This document shows positions 11,771-24,603 of a stretch of 64,000 bases of DNA, piece by piece. The notes below the pieces were generated by a model. The model was not told where the DNA came from. It did no database searches and saw nothing but the letters and a program-made list of their open reading frames with translations. Position 1 is the stretch's first letter; the number at the start of each line of letters is the position of its first letter. The stretch spans positions 49,508,908 through 49,572,907 of the forward strand of contig CM067354.1 of NCBI GenBank assembly GCA_034190875.2, in the 5' to 3' direction. Origin of the DNA: Urechis unicinctus (taxonomy: Eukaryota > Annelida > Polychaeta > Xenopneusta > Urechidae). The translations under genes and the position numbers were made by a program.

Positions 11771-12099
11771 TTATTTTTTCATCATAGTTTAAAAGTCTTG
11801 TTACTTTGGTCACCAAAAAAAAGCTCATCCGATGGCTCAAACACTATCTGTTATTATGACAAAGGGTTGTATTATCATTCTGATCCATTTGATCCAGAAA
11901 AATAAGCCCCAGAAAGAGAAAAGTCTGATTGAACATGCTAGTCTCCTCCATTGTTTATTTTGTCTTGCTCTACAATATAAATATAACCCTTTAGAATTTA
12001 AATTAAAGGGAAGTGAACTGCTTTGGGTTTGGTTGTACAAGGTTACCCTACATATGTGTATTGTTTCATTTTGGTAGTTCAATCAAAGAGTATATATTA

Positions 12100-12370
12100 A
12101 TGCTAAGAGGTCTCACTCTGACTTGCCATATGGTGACTATATCCATGAGTTACTAGTATGCCAGTCATCAGGTGGTGCTACTGTAAAATCCAAAAAAGCA
12201 CATGGGACGGTGGATCCAATGTCTTGGGGATGGACATCTCGTAGGTTGCGTTGAAGAATGGAGGGTTCTGACTGGTCGAGACTCTGGCAGTCTTATATTA
12301 ACCAGAAATTACATGTGGTTTTACAATAGACGTTATGACAATGAGCTTGCTATACATGGGTGTGTTGACG
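12100..12370 (+). repeat. Diverged dispersed repeat, copy 1
   Basis: Shares ordered blocks with 39537-39730: GCTAAGAGG..TCACTC.GACT, ATGCCAGTCA, TAAAATC.A.AAAAGCACATGG, GTTGAAGA, and CACGTGGTTT / CATGTGGTTTTAC followed by ACG(C/T)TATGACAA. The two copies differ by many substitutions and small indels, so this is an old interspersed element of unknown class. Confidence 0.6.
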
Positions 12371-14611
12371 GAGGTGCAAGTGAACCCTCTTACCAAAGCT
12401 ATAAGCTCTTTCGTACAAGGTTATCCCAAGGAAGGTGTACTGCTTTCTGTCTGATTGTACAATGTCACCCCACAGAAAATGTACTGCTTTTAGTCTAGTT
12501 GAACTTGCATTACCCTACCGAAGGTGTACTCTTTAGACCATGTTTCTCCACAGCCTTGTTATTTTTTATAATAAATAGATGCTATTGTATATCACTTCAG
12601 TTGTGGATGCTTGTCCCTGGTTTCAAGATTTGGTGAGCTCCAGATCACTGGCTTACAGCTCTCTTAAATGCCTGTTCAATCACACTTACCACTTTATTTT
12701 CTCCAACACTCATTTCAAGGCCCCTTTATCCCGTTCAAATGCCTTCCTCACTTTCCTCATCAAATCCCAAACCCAAATTTTGAAAAAACAACTTCGAAAC
12801 AATGTACCCTTGGATTTATCAATATATTCATATGCCCAAAGAATAATTCCATAATTATGGGATATTCGCTAACTGGATACATTATTTTGGTCACTTTGCT
12901 CTGCTGTGTTGGACTTCCACCTAATGACCAGAGTATCAGGTTCATACAAAGTCATGACACTACAATGCAAGTGGTCAAGCACATGTTAAAAGTAGCCACA
13001 CAATTATATTATATTTCTACCAATGAGTTTTGGACACCATTACTTACTATATTAACAACATCATACTCTCCCACCAGCACCGCATAATCATAGGAACATC
13101 GTCCATAGTTAAGCCATATACAAGAACCCAAAATATTTGTAAGTTTTATTATCTGTCGAATATGGCAGGCAGGGATACAGAGCAGTCAGCTGGGATAAAA
13201 CAATAAGTTCACAGCACGTTAGCTTAGCTACCAGGCAGCTATAATGTCGGCCAAATCAGGAACATGACAATTCAGTAGGTGAATCAATATACCCTTGATA
13301 TTCGTGAAGAGACCACTACTTAAGACCATTTCCTTTATCAACCCCGTACACAGGACAAGCAGATAGGGGGCGGGAGTGTACAATTGCAGGTGAGTAGTAG
13401 AGGTGAATAGGAATGGAACGTTAACAGAGTAGTTCCTGGTCAGTTGGTGAAGGAATGATATAAAAGAGATTAGTGACACATATAAACATGCTGTGATCAA
13501 ATATCCATAAGCTAGGACATGCCTAGAAAGAGGATGGCCATTCCACGACCCTGATTTGTAATCAGCAAGAGTGAACAAACAGTACCATAAACAACTGCGC
13601 TTACGACGGGATTTTGAGGTCTAATGTCATACTAGCAAATTCTTTGTGATAACATTCTGGCACACGCAAATTTTTAGGCTCCAAGTTTTTAGGCTCCGAC
13701 ATTCCTAAATATGCACCCATGAACGTAAACAAAACAGCAATAAAACACAGCAAACATGGAACACATGGCAGAGATACAGCTGAATCCATGGGAAACTCTC
13801 ATAAACAATTATCATTCATTCCCAGTGTGACACATTCTGGTATCAAGAACAATGGAATCTAGTTATAATTGATTATACCAAACGAACAGATCCAACGATT
13901 CAGAGATCAAACAACACAGTGATATGGTTCAAGATTGGAATGTCAATCAACAAGCCTCGCACATGACCCACACAGCTGCAGCCGACTCTTTACAGCTGCA
14001 GCAGACTCATTACAGCTGCAGCAGCTTCAACCACGATTACATTTTAATTTTTAATTTTAGCGCTTTCTTGTTTAAACAATAGGATGCTTCTAGTCATCAC
14101 ACACAACGATTGTGGTTGAATGTCCCCACATCCCATAATGCACCACCCTCAGCTGCCAGTATCAATCATTAAATAATATTATTACAACTAGCACTTATAA
14201 ATTACACAGCAACGCCAACATAAGATACAATAACCATATTTTGGTTTACAATACAATTCCAGTCCATCATAATTACAAACAAACAAAATATTCCTCATTA
14301 AAGAAACAAGATCACTTCATGATACATTTACCGAAATGAATCATGATAACCTAAACTGCATTGACTCACTCCAACGGAACAATTTTGCTCGTGAAGCATG
14401 AATAAATCTCCACAGCATCATTTGTGCCACAAGAATGCACACAACAGTCCCAACATCATTACTTCATTGGCAGAGCATCAAGGAATGCACTCCATGACCC
14501 TGACACCACCTTGTACACGATCACTTAATATCACTGATAACAAGGCAGTCTATGTCTTTGAAGCAGCCCAAGGTTAGCAAACACCGTTTAGTAGCTCGGC
14601 TTGTAGGAGGT

Positions 14612-17600
14612 TTATTCTGCATAGAAAGCATCGATGGTGTTTTTGTAAAGCTTGTTAACCACTGGCCTCTTCAGCTTCAGTGTTGGTCCTGCAACATAAA
14701 TTAACATATTTAATCACTACTAATTGAAACTTTTCAATATAGTAACAGGAATTGTATCTAAATACATACATTAATTTAGAATCTTTTTAATCACTGCATG
14801 AAATGTATAAAGACAGAACAGCCCATGCCCTTGAGGCAATCTAGTTGATTGCAATTTAGTAGATTGCCACCAGGCACTCAAGTCTTAATATGCCCCTCCT
14901 TATCAGCCTCAAATATATAAACACCAAAATATCTAGACCTGGTAAGAGTGGCTTTTTAATAATCAAGTGCCTGTGACGAAGCGAGGTCAAAAACTACATA
15001 CCCAGTTCATCCCCAGGTGTGGAGAAATCTCGAGGCAGAATCGACCATTTCTGGATGTTCTGAGCTCGTGAGGGCGCCTTCTTGTTGACGCGGTCGATAC
15101 CCTCCTGGATCCCTCTTAACACCCTCTCATCCTTGGACTCGAGGATCTGAGAGATGGATCTGGCTGCAGAGCCTTTATTCTGGCACCACTCGATCGCCTC
15201 GGGGGCCAGCTCATCCAAAGGCATGGCAGACTCCCCATCAACTTCAGACTGCAACATACCAACATAGAATAATACCATATAGTAACTCCGCTCCAGATCA
15301 AATCAGTGGGAAAGGTCAAGTGGCAATTCAAAAGATGCATTCAGATTGTGGTCCTTATCATCTTCCAAATTTCCTGTGATACTGTCAGGGAATGTAGCTG
15401 AAAACGACCAGACAATATGACATTGACATACTTTGAGTGTCAGAAGGATGGAGAGGAACTTCTTCTTGTCGCCGATGAGCATGCAGTTGCTGATGCAGGG
15501 CAGCTCCTCCTTGACGACGTCTTCAATGGGGACAGGTGCCACATTCTCACCTCCGGCTGTGATGATCAGCTCTGAACAAGACAAACGTCATTATCTACAT
15601 GAGACAAACTCGCAACAAACGTGGATTTATTGCACCAGCAATGGAGCAACATATGAGTAGGAGTGGGTATTTTTAGCGCTTTCATAAGGCTCGAGCAAGT
15701 ACCAGGATCAGGTTGTAGTAATGGTAACATCCGATTCAACAACTCTGGTAATTTTCAGCTCATTCTTGAAGATAATACAGATTAAAGACATGAATACAGC
15801 CCAATAACAGGTGTCACAACACACAAAAGGACATGAATATGTATGATGAATTATGAAATAACTACCTTTGATGCGGCCTGTGATGTAGAGGAAGCCGTTA
15901 GCATCGCGCTTGCCAATGTCTCCTGTGTGTAGCCAGCCATCAGCATCCGTAGCCTCGGCGGTCTTCTCCTCCATGTTGAGGTAACCCATGAAGACGTGAC
16001 GGCCAGACATACAGACCTACACCCACCGCCAACACAATCGTTACCACCCACGAATTCACACACGCAGCGTCAATCAATTGACACGTCACAGCCTACATGG
16101 TTAACTCTCTACACTCCAGGTTTTACGTACCTCTCCATTGCCGTCAGCATCTGGGTTATCCAGCTTAGTCGTGGCCCCAGGCATGTCCACACCCACGCTC
16201 GTAACCTGCCACTTCCACGGGAAGGACAGAGTGTGTGGACCTGAGTAACACACACATACATACCATGATAGAACTAGCAGGTCGGTAACATTCCATGTCA
16301 AACCCCAGCGCTCGTGCATATAGAAACCACAACGACCTCACCCATACGTTTACCATAACAAGATTCCAATAAGCCTTTTACCTCTACTGCTTTTGATTTT
16401 ATTCACTATGATATAAATTTGCATCAAAATGACAGGACCATTTCTGAGAGGCAAGCAGTATCTCATATGGTGTGTGCAGGTTTACACTCCGTGTCTGTGG
16501 GTAGAATAAACAATAAATGTTGCAGAAAACAAAACTAAAAGGTGTCATCACACTTAAAAGACAGACACTCAGACAGATGGCGGAGCAGAGATTTATGGTA
16601 AGCTCTGTTGAATAGACCTAGTAGCATTCCTATCATCAGAAATACACTCCGCCGGAATGAACCTTGACATCTTTCTGAATTATGATCTGCCTGATTGAAC
16701 CTTGAAACCTAACAATAATAAGCCCAACCCAATTGAACCTCCACATGACCAATAAGCCCCACACATTTGAACCAAAACACTGCTGACACGAACTTAGACA
16801 CTACCACATCCACATAAGAGCAAGCCAAACCCAATGACCTGTGCTACTTATTGCCCCTCACCTGAGCTCACTCATGTGCCACTGATCGCCTCTCACCTGA
16901 GGTCTCACTCATATGCCACTGATCGCCCCTAACCTGAGCTCTCACTCATATGCCACTGATCACTCCTCACCTGAACTCTCACTCATGCCATAGAGTTCCA
17001 TGAGGGGAATGTTGAGACTCATGAAGAAATCAAGTGTGTCGCGGTGGATGGGGGCAGCTCCTGTCAAACAGAACTTGCACCGATCCAGCCCCAGACCTGC
17101 ACGGACTTTCTTGAATACCAGCTTGTTTGCTATCGACCAGCCAAATGGCATGGAGTTGTTTCTGGAAGGAGAAGAACAGACACAAATCAGTGAGCAATCA
17201 ATGTGTTAGCATTCCATAATAACATCTAGACTCATATATATACTCATGAGCACCCTAGCATGTTTCAATTCAAGCAATCACTTTTTAGTTGAAATTAAGA
17301 TCGACCAATGCTGGCTAATGCAATAATATAGCTCTTGGATAACAATTTTTTACGTTGCAACAATACTCAGAATTAATGCCAATCAAGCCTTCATATACGA
17401 CAGCCATATTTTCTTTACAAAATAAAACAGGCATATTTTCATTACAAAATAAAACAAAGGATAATGCTAGATGCATAGTCAACCATACTTCTAAAATTAA
17501 ACATGCCAACAAAAATACCCCCCTGTTTCCCCATACTATATGAACTCATTTCCAATCATAAGAGAGGTTTGATTAGGTCATATGAGAGACCACCTTGGAA

Positions 17601-20600
17601 AATCATACGAATCAAAACAAATCATCACAGCTATGCTAGAAAAATATGACTTTCTTTAAAAGCAACCCAAAGTCTATTTCCTTTGCTGGACATCAATTAA
17701 GCTTATCAAGCATCCATCGCAAGAAGTTATATACCAACAAGGGAAACATAATAAGGCAATCCAGAATATGGCATGCTATATAACGGTATTTACATAGGAA
17801 ACATGCTGATATCTGACTTAATTACCCTTTTCTTTTCTTGCCAAGGCTGCATGGGAGTGAACAGAGTAACATTGTATTGAAAGGATGTAACAAATATCCT
17901 CACCATTAACAAACCATGTTGCATATAACCATCATTATTAACCATGGTTATTTATCAAAACAATCATATAACCACGCTAACCGTAATCGGTGGTGAAATA
18001 CCTTGGCTCAATCACAACAGCAAAAGCACCATGACTTACCCATTCATCACGCTCATATTTCCCTTCACACCAATTCCTTTGCACCAGACAGCGATCTTGC
18101 GTTTAATTGTAGAGTTCTGTTTGCCTATGGCGGTCAGCTTTTCTTGCATCTTCTCCCAGACACGTGGAACGCCCAGGAAGTAGGTCGGGTGAACCTCATT
18201 CATGGTCGTGGCCAACGAACCCTACAAACAGATGGAAAGGTCAAGGATGGAAGCCTCCCACTTGGCACCCTCCACATCCATGTGCAATGTGACACAAAGA
18301 CACGAGCTTTAACAACCCTGCAATATCAGTGGTTGAAGGGTTTACCTTGAGAGCATCAGGCTGGGCGAAGTGGCTGCCCGCGTAGATTAGGGGCATGTAG
18401 ATATCGAGCATCTGAGCGGCGATGTGGGAGAGAGGCAGGTAACTGATGCCCACCTCTTTACCATATTGCAGGTTGGCCATCCTACCACCTACGATGCCTG
18501 TCCAGGTGATCTGAACACCACAGGTATGCACTTACAGGTAACATCATCCACAGAGTGATTTACTTACAGGTAACCATGACCTTTGTTGACACTAAGTGAA
18601 CTCAAGATCCAATAGACAATTAATACACATATAACAACCATTGAAAATGTGAGATCCACACAAATAAAGCGCAGATGCATAAAATATTAAAGTAAATCAA
18701 AAGAAAAATTGATATCTTACATTATCATGACTCAGCATCACGCCTTTAGGGTTGCCCGTGGTACCCGACTGTAACAGAACACCGAACATTATGATTCACA
18801 TACATCCATACAACATTATGACAGCTTACAAGTCATCTCCCACCCAACTCATCCCACTGCATGAAGAGCTAGCTTACTGTGTAGATGAGGGTGCAGCATT
18901 TGTTGGGCGCCTGGTTTCGTATCCTGTCCTCCAACACTTCCTCTGGGGTTTCCTTCCCGAATTCCATGAATTCCGACCACTGTTGGCATTCATCGAAATA
19001 GGTCACATCATTGAACAGCTATACTTATCATTTGAGATAGTGATGTACACAAAAAGCAAGTTGGAAACTCTCACAGAGTACGTGTTGGGGTACTTCTGCT
19101 TGGGGCTCCCCACGTACTGGATGATGGCCTTGAGGTGGGGCAATGACTCGCGTACTTTGAGGACCTTCTGTAGCTGTTGGTCATTCTCCACGACCAGAAT
19201 GTTGCATTCCGCGCTGTGCGCCACATACTGCACGGCTTCTGGGGAGTTGGTGGTGTAGATGCCTACGGCAAAGCCACTGAGGCACGCACACACACAGACA
19301 ACCCATGGACTCGACTGACAAACGCCCACTCCTAGCAATATATCAATGATGCATTTGAATGCTCAACAAACCATTGGCAATGATTTCAGATAAGACTCAC
19401 CCAGCAAATATGGCTCCCAGATCGGAGAGGAACCATTCTGGCGAGTTAAAGCCCACGATACCAACGCCATGGTACTGTTCAAGTCCCAACTGCAAACACA
19501 CACACACACATGCTGCGCCACAACTCAACCTCACAAGAATATATCGATTGATCAAAGGCCAAATACTTTAGATGTCAGGTAAAGTAAAAACAAGTCACCT
19601 TGATGAAAGCCTTGGCTGCCTGGCGCACCTCCTGGTAATATTGATCATACGACCACTTCTTCCACACACCATCTCGCTTTTGGGCTGAAATAAGTAGGAA
19701 ATTATTTTTTTTACAATTTATGTATTTCCTGGACATTATGACAGCATGAGAGGCAATTAGACTGGCCTTACATACAGCTAGATAGGCATCACAGTGCTGT
19801 ACTGCTGGGAGTCCTCATACAACAGGGACCTTTCAACCATTACTCAGATAGTGAACATTTTGCTTTTTATGCAAGGGCATTTTGAAGTAAGATTCAACCT
19901 TACCTAAAGCCAGAGATTTGCCACTCTTCTCAACCGTGCGCTTGAACATCGTGATGATGGACACAGGTTTTTCAGAACATGGCCCGGTATCTGACAACCG
20001 CAGCTTGACAGCTCCATCTCCTTTGGTTGTGAAGAGCGAGTCTGCTGGGACAACCTCATCGGGACCTGTCACACACAAGCACACACATTCACTCATCATG
20101 TCAGAGGGCAGTGACAGGAGTGGGGGTAGGTCTGCTGAGACCAGGACCCTCTATTACCTTGAATGCCTCTATATGAAATGTCAGCAAATAGGCCAGAATT
20201 GAGGGTACATGGTTACATGGGTAAGTTATTGGTTGGTTGGATGATTTATTGAATGATTTGTTGGATGACCGGTTGGTTGGTTGGTTGGTTGGTGGGTAAT
20301 TCAATAGGTTGGTGTGTTGGTTTGGTTAGTTGGTAATTTGGTAGGTTGGTATGTTTGGTTTGGTTGGTTGGTTGTGTTTGGTTTGGTTTGGTTGGTTGGT
20401 GTGTTTGGTCTGGTTTGGTTGGTTGGTGTGTTTGGTTGGTTGGTTTGGTTGGGTTGGTTGGTTGGTTGGGCTGGTTAGTTAGGATCAATTAGCAGCTTGG
20501 AGAGTGAATATCAAAATGGAACTAAGTGTGGGGCAATCAAAAATGAACAGTGCATGAGTGATGACACCAATTAATTAACAAACATGCTGATCGAGTGAGA

Positions 20601-21164
20601 CAACCGCTGTTATCTACAACATAGGTGGTGCTTGTGTTTTCACCTCATAAATCAGTACGCAGTGATAACTTTATTTACGCAGACTGGACCCAGACACTCG
20701 TGGACCACACAGACTTGACCCAGACACTTGTGGATCACACAAGTGCACTCTGTCAAGACATCTTATAAAATATGCAACGAGATGGGATATAAATAGCACC
20801 ATTAACATTCCTTATCGCGCTCCCCCACTCCTCCCCACCACAACCTAGTCAACACAGTGACAAAACATGGTCACCTTTACGGGGACACAAAAAATAGCAC
20901 TAGTTACTCATTGCACAAGACATTTACCCAGGTGCCGCCGGGACTAGGTCACTGGTCAATAGTTCAGAGTGCAATACATAGTAAGATTTGAGAGCCAAGT
21001 TGTGTAATGTTAGTCTTGGCAGAAGTTGGGTATCAACTAGTCCCACTTGGCTTAACAGTAGGCGGCGAGAGGGACGGGTGGGTCATTCAGTAGGATCATA
21101 CTCTACTCAGATTAATCATGGAGTTATTACTACAGGGATTAATCAACCTAACTCTCCAGAGCAA

Positions 21165-21238
<74 letters not shown>

Positions 21239-21241
21239 TGG

Positions 21242-21307
<66 letters not shown>

Positions 21308-21352
21308 ATGTATGTATGTGTGTATATATATATATGTTTATATATGTCTATA

Positions 21353-21415
<63 letters not shown>

Positions 21416-24382
21416 TGATGCTCTCGCTATGAGAATTGAACTGGATACCTTAGAATATGTGTATTGAGATATATAAATGTGGTACGTACCTCTGGCGGCT
21501 GTCATTGTGGGTGTGCCGTGGGAGGTGGGTAGGGTAGCCGGCTCAGGTGTCTCCTCTATTGGCGTAGTACTGCCCGGTGTCACTACAACTCTACACACAT
21601 ACAACACACCTGTAAGTAACCTACCAATCCATGCTACCTCAGGTGACAATGTCAGTTCAAAAGAACTAACATGGATGCGAGGTAATCCCTATCCCCGCTC
21701 GCAAAGAGAGCCTGGGAGATATATAACCTGAGATCGGTGGACACCAGTTGCCAGCCAAGGCAGACGAGCCAGCAGATGCCGTTTCTCTTCCACCCGTCTC
21801 TCTCACTCTAACGACCTGCGAATGAGCAGCCGCGATTTCATTTACGACAAATCACCAACTGAGAGCGTTTGAGCGCGGCTTACCACAAACACTTGTTTGA
21901 TAAGCGTCGCGTACCGACGGAATTGTACGGAGATAAGAGAACAACCATTCATTAGTCTTTCCACCATGTATGGATGTATCCTTGCTATCAGTGTCTATAA
22001 CTGATGGAATACTCTGCCGTACCTCCAGCGTTTAGCGCGCGCGGGATAACAGGGCAGCTAACCTTCTCTTGTGTTCACTGAGCTATTCAGAACATTTCAT
22101 CATAGTAATGTGGCATGCGCAGCAATAAATATTACAATTTTGCCGTGAGCTTAACACGCTCGAGTGACCCCCAGGTGCCACAATAACATCATAATAAAAC
22201 GCGCGAAGCACGTGCTGAGGTTGTCTTGTGTATTGCGAGTATTCGGGGCGTTTACATCTGATGTGTTCGATCACTCCGCTCGGGTACGGGTAAATACTCG
22301 CTTTATAGAGGCGAGGAAAAAAAAGAAACACTGGTGAATTGCTACTTGCATGAAGTATTCGAAACAGACTTAACAGCGGCACAGATCGCTAACATCCTCG
22401 CCAAGTGACAGCATCTTATCACTGTTTCCAAGTTGTTCGTCGAACTCAGTAAACACTCAAGTGTATGATTTGTGATTCTTCGCGACATGTGAACCCGCGG
22501 GGTACTCGAGGAAAGCATCAGGTGATTGGCGGGAGACAAGTACAGGTGCACCGGCCTATATCCTGCTGACCCAATTCTCATAAACACATCAACAGGCACT
22601 CAAGTCAATTCAACGAGCGCGTTCGGTAGTGTTCGGTTTCGCTCGGCTCGTATAAATATATAGATTATATACACCTGTCACTGTCGCTCGGGGGTAGACT
22701 GCAGACGTCGTATGATAAATCTAAAAACTTGATAACCCCTTTTCACCTCACCCCCACAACCAAAAAACGTCAGAGTAACCGTGGCACGGAAGGCCTCTCG
22801 GTAATTGGTGGAGAATCTGGCGTGATCACCTTTTGGCTGACCACCGACAATTAATCATCAACTCACGGTAGGTCAAGACGATAAGGCTGCCAACACAACA
22901 GTCAACCATGGCAAGAAATCATGACAATCTGTCTGACACAGAAAACTCTTCGCTGATGAAATCCCAGTTGTGGGTACCATCTTAACAGAGAATGACGGCA
23001 AAACCGACACGTTCTAGCCCTTGTCCCATCAACACACACTCACTTGGACCTGACGACTCCAAGACTCCCGTCGGACACGGCAGAACGTTTTCGTTGGTAA
23101 CAGCAACACGTCTTCATCGTGACGTCGAAATCGCCCCTTTAAGGCCCTCCTGCGATTATATCCCAGCTACATCAGCGCAGCGATCTAAAAGTCGTTCAAG
23201 CGTGGGTCTTTTACAAGATGCTTTTGTCATGCGAAGCGCTGGCCAAGCCCTCCGTGCCAAGGAATGAATCGACAAGCTTTACGGATCGATTACGACCCAA
23301 CAACACCAGGGAACCTCCCCGATCGCTGATAAATCCCCCCACCACAACAGCAACGACAGTGACAATCACGGGTCGCTTTGGCAGAAACTTTAAATGCATC
23401 CTGATTTTGCGAAGGATGCAGCACTCAGACCACTCGGTAAACAGCATACTTGACAAGAGTGGGCTGCAGTTAACCTTCGTCCGATGAAAGGATAGGTTGG
23501 CAAGTAACAATCACAACTATGATACTCCAATATACAAATACTTAGTATATAAGAAGCCAGAGAGGATGGGTGTTTTGTGACTCGAGTACCTGCGCTCCTC
23601 TCATATGATGAAAACGACTAGTTCACTCGCACAGCATAGGCAATTAACAAGGCTGCAACTCATTGGATGGAATTTCAATGTTGTAATTGATGTTATCTGT
23701 GAATATATATTGCGAGGGGGGTGTTATCACTACAATTTGGTGATTTTGAGTCGTAAAAGCCTGCAAAAGGCATCCACCTCCTGATCACCCCAAGCACTCA
23801 AGTCTTGAAACGCCTCTCCGAATCAGCAAATAATAAAGAAGTCGTTATAACATATTAGTGGTCCCATTCGAGGGGCGTTTCCAGACTTGAGTGCCCCGGG
23901 CAACTATATTTGTAAGTGCACTTCGCAACGTCCACAGGGTTACAAACACCTTTCACTGTTTATTGTCCACAAACCGAGTAATTACTTACATAAACTATCA
24001 TTGTGAAGGCCTGTATAGACCCGGACAGATAATGACACCACATGAAACAACCCCTCCCACGCAACGACCCACACGCCCACTACAAAGCACACAGCCTGTT
24101 CAGCCCTGATGATCGCAAATTCCCAACCATCATCCTCAATGATATTCAACATATCTCACGTCATCCCATTACATATAATTGGGTCATGCGCAAAACTTTA
24201 AGATGCGTGGGTATGATGGAATAAGCATCAACTTAAATCCATAACATGATTGAAACAACGCACCCGCTGTCCGTTGGGCTGGGCATACTATAGTTGACCT
24301 TGGCCTCGGAGAGGTCTAGTTCGATGTGTGTGGTGGAGATGGATTGCTCCACGTGGCTTGGGGGTGGCAGGACTTCCGTCAT
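14612..24382 (-). CDS. ACSBG2: Long-chain acyl-CoA synthetase, bubblegum family (ACSBG), complete, 16 coding exons
   Basis: ATP-dependent activation of long and very-long-chain fatty acids to acyl-CoA through an acyl-AMP intermediate. Exons in coding order: 24382-24264, 21590-21490, 20065-19904, 19684-19599, 19489-19401, 19276-19075, 18979-18878, 18768-18721, 18510-18346, 18221-18040, 17161-16971, 16240-16131, 16016-15866, 15571-15432, 15248-15002, 14688-14612. All are GT-AG with consistent phase, giving about 723 aa, the length of vertebrate ACSBG1. Motifs: AMP-binding P-loop [12 protein letters not shown] (~288-299), [68 protein letters not shown], and the C-terminal PTLKLKRP lysine block. 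The divergent Pro/Thr-rich N-terminus (~80 aa) precedes a [10 protein letters not shown] block. ATG 24382 follows a 5'UTR acceptor at 24428, so at least one non-coding exon lies upstream. ACSBG1 and ACSBG2 cannot be told apart here. Confidence 0.95.
14871..14973. mobile_element. MITE, CAGGCACTCAAGTC family, copy 1
   Basis: Left end CAGGCACTCAAGTCTTAATA; right end AATAATCAAGTGCCTG, an imperfect inverted pair. The inner arms TGCCCCTCCTTATCAG and CTGGTAAGAGTGGC also pair imperfectly. 103 bp, non-coding, in the last ACSBG intron. Confidence 0.7.
16841..16986 (-). repeat. 37-bp minisatellite copying the ACSBG exon end and donor site
   Basis: Read on the - strand, four units start ATGAGTGAG and carry a TCAG/GTGAGG-type junction, then GATCAGTGGCA. 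The first unit holds the real donor at 16971/16970. Units 2-4 have GTTAGG, GTGAGA and GTGAGG. Lengths are 37, 37, 37 and about 35 bp. Confidence 0.85.
20222..20475. repeat. TTGGTTGG-rich simple repeat in ACSBG intron
   Basis: Runs of GGTTGGTTGG and TGTGTTTGGTTTGG over about 250 bp, with CCAACCAACC on the coding strand of ACSBG. The long Pro/Asn/Gln/Thr-rich reading frame over it is an artefact. Confidence 0.85.
21165..21415. repeat. Compound (GT)n-(TA)n microsatellite in ACSBG intron
   Basis: About 140 bp of (GT)n with few interruptions, a short ATGTATGT bridge, then about 55 bp of pure (TA)n, 75 bp beyond the donor of the exon at 21490-21590. The Cys-Val and Tyr-Ile frames through it are not genes. 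Confidence 0.95.
22593..22705. mobile_element. MITE, CAGGCACTCAAGTC family, long subtype (truncated right end)
   Basis: Begins CAGGCACTCAAGTCAATTC, then CAACGAGCGCGTTCGGTAG, TGTTCGGTTTCG, an AT-rich centre with TATAAATATA, and CTGTCACTGTCGCTCGGGG. These blocks occur in the same order in the reverse complement of 61757-61970. The expected right terminal repeat is missing here. Confidence 0.6.
23791..23897. mobile_element. MITE, CAGGCACTCAAGTC family, copy 2
   Basis: Left end GCACTCAAGTCTTGAAACGCC; right end GGGGCGTTTCCAGACTTGAGTGCC. The ~28-bp arms pair with few mismatches around a 50-bp AT-rich centre. Non-coding, in the first ACSBG coding intron. Confidence 0.75.
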
Positions 24383-24428
24383 TCTTGTAATGGTTGTCTG
24401 CTTCCTCACGGTTATACACTGTTATCAC
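24380..24428 (-). other. ACSBG 5'UTR segment with acceptor
   Basis: Read on the - strand, GTGTTTGCAG ends an intron just before GTGATAACAG at 24428. The exon then runs through non-coding sequence to the ATG at 24382. The first, non-coding exon therefore lies further right and was not located. Confidence 0.5.
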
Positions 24429-24570
24429 CTGCAAACACAAGCAAATAGAATTACCGTACCTACCCAGACGTTATAAATAAACCAGACAGCGCAGAGTGAA
24501 GGCATACAGTCGACTTGCAATGGTCAGATCTATCTAGGCCGTTTGCAGGTCGCTAACTCGGGCGAGGAGT

Positions 24571-24603
24571 GGGAGGGGCGTGGTCGGTGATTAGGGCGGG
24601 GCC
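24571..24603. promoter_or_regulatory. GC-box cluster upstream of ACSBG
   Basis: GGGAGGGGCG (24571-24580) and AGGGCGGGGCC (about 24593-24603) resemble Sp1/KLF sites in an otherwise AT-rich area, about 150-220 bp upstream of the first identified ACSBG exon. A promoter role is inferred from position and composition only. Confidence 0.3.

Larger units (their letters stand above)
11191..14611. other. Convergent intergenic region and ACSBG 3'UTR
   Basis: No exon could be supported. It holds a ~32-bp tandem repeat (11586-11770), a diverged dispersed repeat (12100-12370) and the 3'UTR of the - strand ACSBG gene. A - strand AATAAA (TTTATT on +) lies near 13145-13150. Short ORFs in 12.2-13.6 kb overlap the repeat or have no splice context. 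Confidence 0.4.

Noticed and set aside
14612..14688. Possible frameshift near the ACSBG C-terminus
   Set aside because: On recounting the A run before AACACCATCGAT the frame is intact and the normal stop is reached; the first impression was a reading error.
20246..20488. Pro/Asn/Gln/Thr-rich open frame on the - strand
   Set aside because: It is the TTGGTTGG simple repeat inside an ACSBG intron.
21167..21432. Open frames of poly Cys-Val and Tyr-Ile
   Set aside because: They are translations of (GT)n and (TA)n microsatellites in an intron; the same applies to the frames at 57011-57203 and 59557-60159.
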